Below, piece by piece: positions 48,211-61,400 of a stretch of DNA of 64,000 bases. The position numbers and the translations under genes are program-made. The stretch covers positions 496,001-560,000 of the forward strand of contig BQMF02000143.1 of NCBI GenBank assembly GCA_027922465.2. Direction: 5' to 3'. This stretch comes from Turritopsis dohrnii (taxonomy: Eukaryota > Cnidaria > Hydrozoa > Anthoathecata > Oceaniidae). The notes below the pieces were generated by a model. That model searched no databases. It was not told where the DNA came from and saw only the letters and a list, made by a program, of their open reading frames with translations. Position 1 is the first letter of the stretch. Each line of letters begins with the position of its first letter.

Positions 48211-49415
48211 ATTATTGACACAGAATTTGGCACTAATTGAATGTCTGCGTTAAAAATTTAACTGCTTGAATAAGCTGAAATCAGTGCTATATCGATATCG
48301 GAGAAAGGACACCTTGTTATGAAATTATTTTATTGTAAACTTTGATTGATTTACTTGTGTACATGATATACAAGAAAACTGTTTGTGTGGATAAAATCTC
48401 AGATGCAGGTAGCATTCAAGGCAGCAGAGGAACATCAGGGAATCGATCTGTTCCGTTATTTATGACACTGAATTTTGAAGCACTTATTTTTTGAAATAAA
48501 GCAATTTCAAAAAAAAATAATTTTACAATGATCACTACAATTTCACAGTTTACTCTATAAATCAGTATTTCTGAATTCACTTTGAAACTTTCCATAATGT
48601 TAGCTGAATACATTATACTTTCAAATAACCAGAAGTTTTGTTTTATTTGTTATCTTTCAATGAAGGAAATAAACTACCAAACTCAAACTCAAAGCAGCAA
48701 GGGGCACATAGTAATAAAGGGGAGCAGGTACTCTACGTTTTTTTTTTGCTTGACCTTAAAAGATAGGGCTATGATGGTGGTATCCTAGCTAAACAATTGT
48801 TTGGTATAACATTAATGGGAGAAATCTAAATGTTTTGATTCATGGATTCAGGCATGTCTCACTGGATTGTTTGCATTTACACGAAGAATGTTCACACAAG
48901 TATATATTTAATCATTTTTGCCAAAATGGGGATAAAATAAGGAGAATATCTGATATTTTCTAACTGTTACATACATAAAACAAATTTGAATTAAGAGTTG
49001 GGTGAAGAGTTTTGGTAAACATATTGGGAATGTTTTTGACAACCAATTTTTTCAACTCAGAAGATGCTGAGCAATCTTTATTTTTGATCTATGAAACTGA
49101 TTAATTGCAGTTCAGTTCATTCACATGAAAGAAAATTAAACAAAATGGTGTCGTAAAGTAATGATTACTGGCACTTGAACCTTTTGAAGGAGAAGGTGTT
49201 AAAGCGTTCCAGCCAAGTTAAAATGTAGAATGGTTTTAGTCTACAAAGATCATTGCTAACAGTGATATTATTAATTCTTCATACATCAGCAACTTACAAT
49301 TCCTCGGTGCTGAGAAATGCTTCACTTTGCTGCTTGCTTTTTGCAGATGTAAAGACTCACATTTGAAACTTAAAATGAATTTTAATTTTTATCTTTCAGG
49401 GTTATTTGAATTAAG

Positions 49416-52400
49416 ATGAAGTTAAGTAAAGCAATACAGGAACATAATCTCCTCGAGAATTGTGATATTATCTATCTTTGTGAGACGTTAGTATGTAATA
49501 GAGAGATGTGATCCTTCGAAAAGAATGGCTTCATAGAAATCAGCTTGAGTATATTGATTTGGAGCTAAATTTCAGGACATTTTGGTTCATTCCACAATGA
49601 ATCAATTCAATAACTTTGACCAATATTTTGATTTTGTGGCACCGCATAATTCAACAATTGACAGTGGTAGGATTTCTCAACGAAATGATACTCAAAATTT
49701 TGAATGGCATAGTGCACCACCACCAACAGTTAACACATCAGGGATCAGAAGTACTCCCTTGTTTGAAGGAGATATGGCCTCACAAAATAGCAGTGAAACT
49801 TATTTACCTGTAATCAGATGCGGTGTTTCTGTTGATAATGATTTGAAAGCAAGACTCTATAAAAGTGGCATGAACTCTCAGGCTATTCAACATTGCAAGG
49901 TATATTATATAGATGTTTTTCATTTGACATTTGGTGGACATTCAACATTTTAATAACTTGTAGATGCTGATATATATTACCATGTTTTAGGTTTCACAAT
50001 ATAGATCCAACCCATTCAACAAGTGGAACACTAAACTAAAACCTAGCTCTAAACTGGTAATATCTTTCTCTATGCAATTGTGAATTCCAATTGACAACAG
50101 CTGGTGCTGCCCACCATACTGGAAGATGGTGATCATAAATAACAGTATTATTTTCATTATAGGCGAGAAAACGATCTGCCCTTTCTAGTAGAATGGAGGA
50201 TTTGAAAAATGTGTCTCATGAAACATCATCATTGAGTAATGCATCGGACTTAACAAATAGTTCAAGAAAACAGTATCTCAATAAAAGCATTTTAGAAATA
50301 ATTGCTGCATTATTTGATCGCCTAAATTGGGCTAGTGATGGTATTATACAAGGTGAAATTCCTATTGACAATGGAAGGAATATTGGAACAGTAGGACCAA
50401 GGCTGGACGATGATGGGGAATTTGTGTATGCTCTTCCAAGAGAACATATTTTGAGAAATGCTCCTTATAATCCATATGATCTTGTTCACATCAGCTCAAA
50501 AAAAGCAGAAGAATGCGAGACATACTTCACAGTGTCAGCCTCTTATATAAGCAGAGTATGTACAACTTCAAGTTTATCAACACACACCCTTACCATAATT
50601 GTATGGTTGTTTACATGCAGGGATTTTTAGTCTGCAGTTTCTTTGAAGGAAGCACTTACCTATTTTCAATAATATTGTAAAAGAAAACTTTATTTTAAGT
50701 GTGAAATTTACTATTATACATTTTTTGCTGTGTTTATTTATACACGTTTTTATTCACTTGAAGCAATAAGCACTTCTTTGATGGTAACACTTTAATCAAA
50801 TAATTAGAGTGATGCCAAAAAGCAGTGAAGTTAAGCTCCTTGTGATTTCAATACCTTATTCTAAGAAATTAACGGACAATGATTTTAACGCAAAAGAAAT
50901 AAACGCAGATGAAATTAATGCACTCAAGGAACTTTTACTTTATATTTTCAATGAAGTTAACGCAGTCTTAACATGTGGATTTGAAATTATATGAAATTAG
51001 CGTGAATCTGAGTGACCAGTATATGAAATTTAGTGTGGGAATAAACACTGCAATAGTTGTTTTCAACAAAATGAAATCGATTCAATAATCGATTCAATCT
51101 GAAGGACTCAGTGCAGATTTATTAAAATTATTATTATTATATAAAATTATATAAAGTTAAGGTTTTATGATATTTTTCATATTTAATTAATTTTAAAGGA
51201 AATGATACTATATGAAATTAACACAAATTTTTAAAACCCGTGTCAATTAGATAGCACGTTAATTTCTTGGAATAAGGTAATCAGAATGAATTTGTTTTAT
51301 CCCATATGTATTAAGTATATCTTAAATTCAACAAGAGCTGTTTATGATTTTTGTAGTCTCCATATAAGTGATAAAAGCTATTGTCATTTGTATTTTTTTT
51401 TTCGATAGGTTTCACAAAAGGATGGAACAACACTTCTTCCAATACTGGACTGGCTATACGAAAGGAAAATGTTTTACAAAATATATCAATTAAATGTTTT
51501 CAAAACCTTCAGGTTCGTTTGTTTGTAATCAAAGTTTCAGATAAGCTAAGTGTTAAAATCCAGCCAGCATTTCAGTTGCTAATGGGACTTTTTTCAGGAT
51601 ATGGAAGTCCTTTGTCACTTGGAAGAAGACTCTTAGATTCAAAAAGAAGGATGAACATAGGTAACACCACATGTTTCAGATACTTTATAGTTGAAGTCAC
51701 TGTTTAAGTTTTGGCTAAATCTAACTGATGAGAAAAGTAAAATATTTTGAATTATCAGATTTAGTTCGCTTGTTTTACTGATCAAGAACAAGAGATAAAA
51801 ATAACATGATTTTTTTATTTTTGACTACAATTTTATGTGGCTTTAAGGAAAATATTGCAATGGGGTATAATGTATGTGTACGTATCCTAATTATCAAAAT
51901 TTTGTGTTTTCTTTAGGTGTGGGATTGAGAAAAAGTTATTTCAAACTTGCCCTACATTTCAAAATACAATTCTGCAGATCAAGAACATCTTGAATGAACT
52001 ATGTTATAACAGTAATCACAATGCAAACTATCAGACATTATTGTGTTTTGACACCAGCAAAACATATGACTTGATGGAGTTTTACGAATTGCAGTTGAAA
52101 CAGTGCGACAAAGTGAAAAATGTATTGCTTGGAAGTCGTGAAGATATTCTTCAGCTTGTACATGATACGTGTCAGGTAAGAATACAACGACTAAGACTTA
52201 TTAGACGTTAAATGTATGTAAAAGTTTTCTATTGAATACTGACCATCACACCAGGAGAGCTGCTGTGGGGTTCCTGTGTTGTGTGTTTCTAGCCTGTGTA
52301 GACGTTCCTTATTTGCTTTTTGCTGGACATGCACAGATTTTTTTGACCAAGTAAATGATAGTGTGAAAAGCAGCAAAAAAATTTCATTAACAATAATTAA

Positions 52401-55400
52401 TTTGTTCTTTATTCCTTTACTCACTTTTCTTGCTTCAATTTTATTTTGGTATTGTTTTGTAATGTTTTAATAGTGTTTTTATAATAATTTCTTGATGACA
52501 TAAACACCAGCATGTGAAGAAAAGAGATAACTTCCAGAGCAAGCAAGATTAGTCATTTACGTATAGGCTCTTGGCAAATATAATGATAAGTGCCACAAAG
52601 TATACTCAAAATGAAATAGATTAAGTCACGACAATCCCAACAATGAAAATAATACAAATTTAGATGAATAGGTGATAAAACAAATCCTATACACTCACTT
52701 TGCTATAAACTCAGCAATTTTGTATTTGTATAATTATACAAATAAGTGCGCATATAACAAATTTCTCACAATGGTATAATGATGCGTGCAAATTATTAGA
52801 ACCCAGAAATGATAGTGTTGAGGAGTAAAAGCAACAAACTAAGAATTTTTCAATATTGTTTTCAATAATATTTTTTAGTTAAACTGCGTTAAAATGTAGA
52901 CGCAACTGTTGTTTTTTTTTTTTTTTACAATTTGTTTTAAGTTTTCTTCTTCTCAACGTCTTGATTGGTTGATCTTTCATGAGTGATCATTTCACCAAAC
53001 CTATTCTTTTCAAATTCAGAGGTTTTACAAAGAATGTTATGCTGAGATTGGAAGACTTATCAAAGATATGCAAACAAAAGAATTGGTAAAGAAATTGAAT
53101 GTCAAATCACCAAAGGTGTACAACAACTTCCAAGTTATCAAAGGTTAGTAAAATGTAGTCCTCAATTGGTTAGAATTGAAATTGGAGTTATCATAATATC
53201 TTCAATTCTGTTTTCTTAGAAAAATACAATCTTCAAATGAAGTCTTCTCAACCAGAATCAATTTCAATTGCTGAAGAAAATGGCGATGCATCCTTCAAAT
53301 ACACCAAAGCTTCTCAGTTGAAAGCAGTTTATCAACGAATTCGATCATTTGTTCGACTGGTGGATTTCCTGGTATCTGATGCGTTAAGAGCATTAGTTGT
53401 TACATCCATGCGAGTGCTTCAGGCGCAATGTTCAGCCTCCTATTCATGTGATGGTCAGCCAAACCTTTATAATCTCTATCGATGGACATGCCCTGAATCA
53501 GAAACATTAAGTCATTCCTCATCTGAAGCAGTACCATTGTTTAATATTTATTTAGTATTAAACTCAGATGACGGTATGTTCATTTTAAATGGTTTACTGA
53601 AAAAGTTTTTATTTTCATTTTTATGTATTAGTTTTCCCACATTTTGTTTTCTTTTGTAGAAAAATTTCATATTGGTACAGAAAGAAATGTTTCACCTCCA
53701 AATAAAAGCTGTACCTCACTTAATCCTTCAAGAACTGTAAGTTTTCTTTAATGGTATTTGATGTTTGGTAATTAATGTAAACAAGCTGCCAAGGCCCATA
53801 TTCAGCCTGCATTGTGTCACCCCCAAAGAATTCACGAAAAATAAAATTAAGGAATTGCTACTATCTTGTAGAGCTCGAACTTCATACGCCTATGACAAAC
53901 TGTTTCGGAGATATCATTGATCAAAAACTTCGATGACGTTACAAAAAAATAGGCTCAAATTTGTCATCACCACATCACCTGTATCGTGCGCCCAAAAAGA
54001 ATGTCTATTTGCTCCCGAGATAAATCCCCAAGAACGTCGCGTTCCTTGACAGACAAACAAACAAATTATCTGTAATCGAATCATGGTTTTGGTCAGTTAA
54101 AAAATGATTTCAACTGTTATCAATGAGAATAGAACAAAAGAGACAACTAATGTCAATTTTCAAAACATTGTGTTCATTGGAAAAGCATTTCCATTGGCGT
54201 TTATGCATTTTCTTGCCCTACATGACATTTTGTGATATACCCTTACTATCAGAGCTGCCTGAAGTTTGTTGCATGTAGCCAAAATTGCAGTACAAAACAC
54301 AATTAGACCTTTTAACTTTTGGGAATTCATTCACAACTATTAAGAGAAATTTCTTGATTATGAATTAATGAAAACTAGTAACCCGGGTAAAAAATTTTAC
54401 CACATCCAACTTCGAAAAGGATATATGCAAATCCCTGTCGAAAAAAGGTGACGAAAGATATAATCAAGGTGTGCAAATCCCGTAACGAAAATTGGAATTG
54501 TAGGTGGAAAGTGTATCCATGCTGTAGAGCTCGAAAAACTGAGCAAAAAAATGTATGGGATCATTTCGCTACGACCAACCGTTGTAGCGATATCGTCAAT
54601 CAAATATATTGATGACGTCATAGCCACAGTACCAAATAAAATTTAGGCCCAAATTTTGTGTCACCCCATCACCCGTAATGCAGACCCTAAAAAACTTCAG
54701 TTATCCCTGTTGGTTCTCGAGATATTTCCCCAAGAGCGTCGCGTTTGATTAGGGAGGCAATGCAATGATTCCCCGTGATAGATAAAAAACTGACGTCACG
54801 GCACTTGCTACTATATAATAATCGTAAAAAAACGCATGGCCTAACGAAAAATATGGCCACGATTAAGAAGATTTTGACCATAAAATTCAACAAAATTTAT
54901 CAGTCTAAAATAAAAGTGTGACACACACTCGCTATTATATATAAGATGATAAAAATATATCTATATATCACACTTTTTCAGTAGAGATTTGACACTTTTT
55001 TTGAAAATTGACATGAAAGTTTTTCCCCTTCATGTTATATAACGAATGAGCCAAACTTATTGTATGATGCATCAAAATTTAAGTTAAGCAATTCTCTTTA
55101 CATTAAAATTAGGTTTATGCCTAGAAACTTTGTAGTTTTTGAGAAATGAAACACCTGGACTTGCATTGGAGACCAAAGGGATTAATTAACATTTCTTGGA
55201 ATCTGCAATAAAGATTGTTTTAATAGCTATTGCATTTGATAGCATGTGGAATTCCTATTTCAGGATTTTGAAAATATTTTTTGCAAGATTTTCAAAGAAT
55301 TTGAATCCACAGTATCATCATTTGAAAGTTTTTCTACTGATTCATTGCTGCAACCACTTGTTAAAGAACCTAGTTGCTATGATGCCAGGAAAAAATCACA

Positions 55401-58400
55401 CAACATCGACAAAAGAGATCTTCATTTTGAAGAAGATGAATCTTATCAAGGTTGTTTGAAAGAGATGAAAGAAGAGCTCAATCAAGGTTTTGATGAGGTT
55501 CAAATTTATGTCAAGGTAACAGTTATTATATCCTATTTTTAATTCAATTTGATCAGAGCTTAAATTGTCAAATCACAATAATACAGAAAATCGTATTCTT
55601 TTGCTACAAAAATGGTACAGGAGAATAATTATCATATTAAAAACTTAAATTTGATCAACACTCCACTTCTTTGCTGCCATCTTTCTCTCTCCAAAAATCA
55701 AAACACTGAAATTCTATCACCTTATCACAGTATAAAGTATCACCATGATAACAAAGGTAAATAAAATTAAGCAAGTCCGCTGACCTGACAGAAATATACA
55801 GACTATTTATATTTTATTTTATTACCCCCTGATTGAGAAATGAAGTTTCCTATTTCTGTCTTTACTTTAATCACACCCCTGTGTTTGCCCCGATGAAACA
55901 ATGTTGTTTTTCAGCCCTTAATTGTCCTGTTTAATTGTTTAATGCCCTCATAATTTGATTAAATCGTATTGATTTAATCGTCTGTAACCTAGAGCAATAA
56001 AAAAAGGTAACTTAATAATATAACCTGAAAATAGTTTGTTTTAGGGTTACCACATGAGATAAGCTTTTGCAGGGACTAGCAAATATTGTTGTTTGGTTAT
56101 ATTTTGATTATTATAATCCAGAAAGTTAAAAAGGTTAATTAATGAGCTGGACAGAAGTTGCCCTCCGCCTGAGTAATTGATATCACTGGATTCACTGGAT
56201 CTTGGATCTATAAGTGTAAATTAAGAAAACGTCATCATTAATATTCAAGAATAAGAATAAAAAACAACATTTCTTTGTGCAACGTTTCGGATGCTTCAAG
56301 CATCCATTTTCAAGTAAACAAAAATCTTTTGGTTTTATTTTTGTATTATTATTTTATATTATATTATAATTATATTTTCCATTAAGAGGCTGCATCTAAA
56401 AGCTCAATTTAAAGCATGTTATTTATGGATGAAATGATGATATCCCTGGCTCTACCAAATGTCTCTTTATCTTTTTGCCTTGATCAAAGTCTTCAGGTTG
56501 AAAATGATCTCAGTACTTTCAGCAATTTACTGTCTTTTGGTAGTGAAAAGAGAGTCTACGAAGAATTGCGCTTATTATTTGTACAGCCTGGTAATGGCAC
56601 ACACAACATAATACCAAAAATTATAAACATAGATAAACAAACCAAACTGTTTCATTAACTTCTTTCTGTATGTTACAAAATAAATTTTTTATGAATGTGA
56701 AATACATCAAGATCATAATTTAGAACATAATGAATAAACAGGTGATATTTCGAAGGGAAAAGATGTGCATGTGGAAAGCAAGTCAGTATTTTCAACATTT
56801 TTCTTTAAAGCTGTATATATGGACAAGAAACATGCTGATGTTATAGGCCTTCAAATGCTATTTTCAAAAATGGAACAGAGAAGCAAGCTCTTATAAAACT
56901 AAAAACGTGTTGTAGAATTATTGGGCTTGGCAAGATAAATTATAAAAGATAAAGTTGGTTTTTTCTGTATTATTGTGTTGTTCCAAATGTTTTCAGTCAT
57001 ATTTCTTTTGTCAGGGGAGGAAAGCTTTGAATCTTGGGTTTTGTGGAGTGTTTGCTTGTTTCTCAGCAAAGAATGATCATAAAAGAAACATTTTCCAATG
57101 AACAGCCTTAGTTGAAGTACTTTGGCACTTCTCACTAAGATGTTGTGTTGTTAATTTTTTTAAATCTATTCCTGTCAAATTTTCTAATTTTAATATTCAA
57201 GTATTCATTTTGGATTGCAACCATTACAAATTTTCTTTGACATGTGCTTTTTTATAGGCATTCGATAGTTTCTGCAACATGGTTGACTCAGCAAATTTAT
57301 TAGAAGTTCGAGAATCTTTAAAGACTGCATGGACCACCGAACAATTCTATGGTGTTTTGAATCAATATACAGAACAGGTAGTTACTGTTTTCAATTTCTG
57401 TGAATTTTTTAATTTTTACAATTTATCTGTAGGTCATTGAAGTAAAACATAATAACAACAAACAAAAACAAATTTATGATGATGAGGAAGTTCAATAGAA
57501 TTTTGTTTTTCGATTGACATGAATATAGCTTTGAATTAAGCCAGGCTATTAAAAATTGGAGATGTGGTACAACTGAAATACTAAAGGTCGTTTTCTCACA
57601 GGCTTGTCATGAGCAAGTTCCTCTTAACGGAAAGCAGGCTATCCAGAAGATATTTTCAATTATTACGTAATACCATGATAACTATTTTCAAAAAACAATT
57701 TTATTTCAAGCACCATTATTTCGACACTTATGTGTCTTTGTTAAGTGTAAAGAGCCTATTTATATAATTTATTTTTATTTATTATTTATTTATTATTATT
57801 TACGTATGTTTACCCAGGATAGCCTCTTCAGTTCCTTAAGGAACTGTTATCAATGAGGGTCCTGCGAAGGAGGTCCTAGAGCATTTAAAGCCCCCATTTG
57901 GGTTACGGAAGCTGTAGTGACAGAAACCGCTCAACTAGACAACCATCCTAGACATCATTCCTACTCCTAATACATTTAATACAAGTATTAATTTATTAAT
58001 ACTAATACATTTATTAGTTTGATGGTAAGATTCCCTGGAAAAACTGTTGGCTTAAGTTTTCTCACAAACTTCATAACAGTTTATCATTTTTCACTATCAG
58101 TTAAATCAGTAAGTTTTTGATGCGCAAATATTGTAGGGTTTGGCATCTAATTATTGCTGGAATTTAGGTTGCAGCTATGGATGAGATGTTGACAGAAAGC
58201 CGTAAAGCTCTGTTTTTAGTAAAAACGGATGGCTTTAAAACATCTTGTTTGCCATATCCAAGAGCAATCATTTTTGAAGTAAATAAGCATTTACCAAAAG
58301 TAGCTAATCAAAAGAACGAGGCTTTGTTGAAACTAGTCAAGGTATGATTATTCCATGCACATCTTGTATTATTTTTGATTCTATGTTTACGTTTGTAAGT

Positions 58401-61400
58401 CCTAATTTCCAATCTGGAACTAAGTTTATTTTATTCCATTACAGATTATTATTTTATGTGCTCATTTTTTAAAAAGTGAAGAAAGGTAAATGCCTTACTT
58501 CCACTACTGTTTGGTTTGTCTCACACTGATGGGATTTGTTATGATGTTTCTCGCTAGGGAGGAGAACGAAAATTATCTGCTCCAATCAAATCTATTGAAG
58601 ATTTTGTTGAACATTTGTCGTTTCTGTCAAAGATTTCTGCAGAAATTCCAAAGATTTCTAAAGAGTTCACCATCATATCTCGCTTGTTCTTTGTTGCTTT
58701 TAAATATAAAGCTGAATTTACTGCTGAAGAGAAGGCTTTATATCAAACATTAGCACCCAGTTTTCATCAATTGAAGGTAAAAATCATAACAAGTTTGTTT
58801 GTCAATCTATCATTACTAATATCACATAAAATGAAATAAAATTCACATGTTTATTTTGTTCATAAGTAATTATGGATAAACCATATTGTTATTGCTGAAT
58901 GAATAATTGTTTCAGTGAGATAAAGGTATATTCCATTAAAATGTATGAGAAAAGGTTAACTCTGTTAAAAGTCTCTGCTTAAAAGTATATTCTTGTATAT
59001 TGCTTATGTATGTGTGTAATATCCTTGAATGCTTTAGACACTAGTTATGTATTGTGAGGCAAAAAAGGATGAGAATATACACAAGTTCTCAAAAGATCTG
59101 GATTCCATACTGAACAACTTAATGAAGCAATTGCATGAATTAACCATCCAAATACGAAACCCATCACTTTTGGACGAAGACATGTCACCGGGCAACGTCA
59201 TGGAGACCTTGAAGTATCTTGAAGACGACTTAAAACAGCTGAGTACAAATGCCAGGAATTTTTCTACTTATGAAAGTATTTTTACCAGTTCGTTATCAAA
59301 AAGTCAAGCGGAGTTGTAAGTATTGTCTATTGTTCTATTGTACATAGGTTCCATTGTTTTTGCTTTCGTTCTTGGAATTACTTTTTGCCACGTTTTTTAC
59401 ATTTACAGGAATCCTTTTTTATGTTGTTCTTCTTATCCACTTTCTTTGTTTCTTCTTTGGCCAACTTCAAGATATGGTGGATTTATTTATTTTGGATTTA
59501 TTTTCTTGAAACTGGGCTCTTCTCAAGGATAATCTGATATGTATTTCAACCTGACACTTTCGGTTTTTTAGACACTCTGTGTTAGCTACTGAGAAGCCGA
59601 TATCCAAATCTGCAGAATTGTTAGAGGAACTCTCAAGTGTTGAAAGGGATTTAACGTTGCGACTTTTGCTGTGGCAGTCAATTAAGGAGTGGGATGATTT
59701 ACACCAACAATGGAAATCTACTCCGTTTGCAAAACTTGATGTCAGTGGGCTGTTAAAGGAAATGTCTCGATTTGTCCAAGTTGCTTATCTTTTGGAAAAA
59801 GGTGATTTTTCACTGCTTTTGCAAAAGTGTTTTCCTGTTCACTGTTCGTTTACTGAAACATTTCTGTAGTGGAAATGTTGATTTCACTATAGAGAATCTT
59901 TTTAACAGATCAAAAACCCTTCAGGTTTTTTTGGACATTTTTAGAAACTTTAATTGTGATTATTTGATTTCTTGTTAAAATGATTTGATTCTTTATAAGT
60001 AATGAGTGCATTACTTGTCAAGCATGAAATAAGTGTGATGATCTTCATCTTTTCCATTTTGCAAAACAAAATTTTCAAATTATGCTTGATTTTTTAATGT
60101 AATCACACTCTTACAGAAAAGTAATGTTATTGTAATTATCAATTAGGTCTTCCATCAAATTCTCTGCTTCCTTCATTAAAAAAGAAGATAATGATTTTCA
60201 AAGCAGCTCTACCAGTCATTAGTAGTTTACATAATACTGCTCTCAAAAGTCGTCATTGGGTCGAGATAAACAAAGTTACTGGAACTGTCATCAAAGAAGA
60301 TCGGTTATTTTTGCTTGGCGATCTTATAAATCAAAATATTTTCCAACATAAAGAAAGAATTTCTAGCATATCAACACAAGCAAGTAATGAGGCCACATTG
60401 GAACATATGCTTAATAAAGTAAAAGATTACTGGAAAACTACTGATCTTCAATTAATTGCACATTCATCAAAAGATGTTGCAATAATCACTGGTGTTGATG
60501 ATATTTTGGTGTCACTTGATGATAGCATGGTCACACTGGCCAACATTAGAGGATCCCGATATAGCCTTCATTTACAAGTAATTGGGTATAATATGAATAG
60601 TTTGCTGTATTTGTGTTTATCCCATTTTCAAACTTTATTATCATCCTTAGGCTCAGATCAACGAATGGGATCGGAAATTAAGTTTGTTTTTACATACTTT
60701 CGAAGAATGGGTATCAGTCCAACGCAACTGGTTGTATCTCGAAACTGTTTTCTCAACTTCTGATATTCAAAGGTGATGAAACTTGTTTTCTTGTAACAAA
60801 TTCCATTTATCTTTTTAATCATTGTGACTCAAATATGTTTTTTTTTAACTAACACGATAACATTGCATTGTATTTACATTATTAATAACTTTGTCTTTCA
60901 TCGTTGTGTTATTCAGGTCACATATCCTTTATTTTAATTGGTTTAAATTTTCTACTGAAATTTTGTTGACTGAACTATAAATTTTAGACAATTACCTAAC
61001 GAGGCCAAACTCTTTGTGCAAGTGGATAAAAACTGGAGAGATATAATGAGGCGTACAATTGATAAACCTAATGCATTGATGGCCACAACCTCTGCAGGTT
61101 TACTGGATGTGTTACAAGCATGTGACTCCAATCTTGAGAAGATTCATAGATCTTTAGAGGTAAGCCAGTGTATCATGAGTCCGGTTATTGTATTTTGATC
61201 AATGTCTTCATTGAATACAAAAACTTCTTTTATTCCGTCTTTTTGTTTTAGGACTACTTGGAAACAAAGCGCTTAGTTTTTTCTAGATTTTATTTTCTGA
61301 GTAACGAAGAGTTGTTGGATATCTTAGCCAATAACAAAAATGTTCATGCTGTACAACCATATCTTTCGAAATGCTTTGCAAATGTACAGAAACTGAGTTT

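Larger units (their letters stand above)
42809..49415. other. Intergenic region between two divergent genes
   Basis: It contains a hAT-type element (43374-44258), a LINE 3' end (about 44340-45113), an inverted-repeat element (45717-46322) and a TA-flanked MITE (47982-48210). Single-ended transposon-like traces occur at about 45400-45495 (AAGCGGGCA...CAGTGGAAACTCC read on minus) and 47356-47385. The rest (46323-47981, 48211-49400) shows nothing I can support. Confidence 0.55.

Noticed and set aside
56416..56594. Open stretch in a dynein intron with acceptor-like CTTCAG and donor-like GTAATG
   Set aside because: As an exon it would start in phase 0 and end in phase 1, but flanking dynein exons join directly in phase 0. 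It could only be a poison exon, for which I have no evidence.
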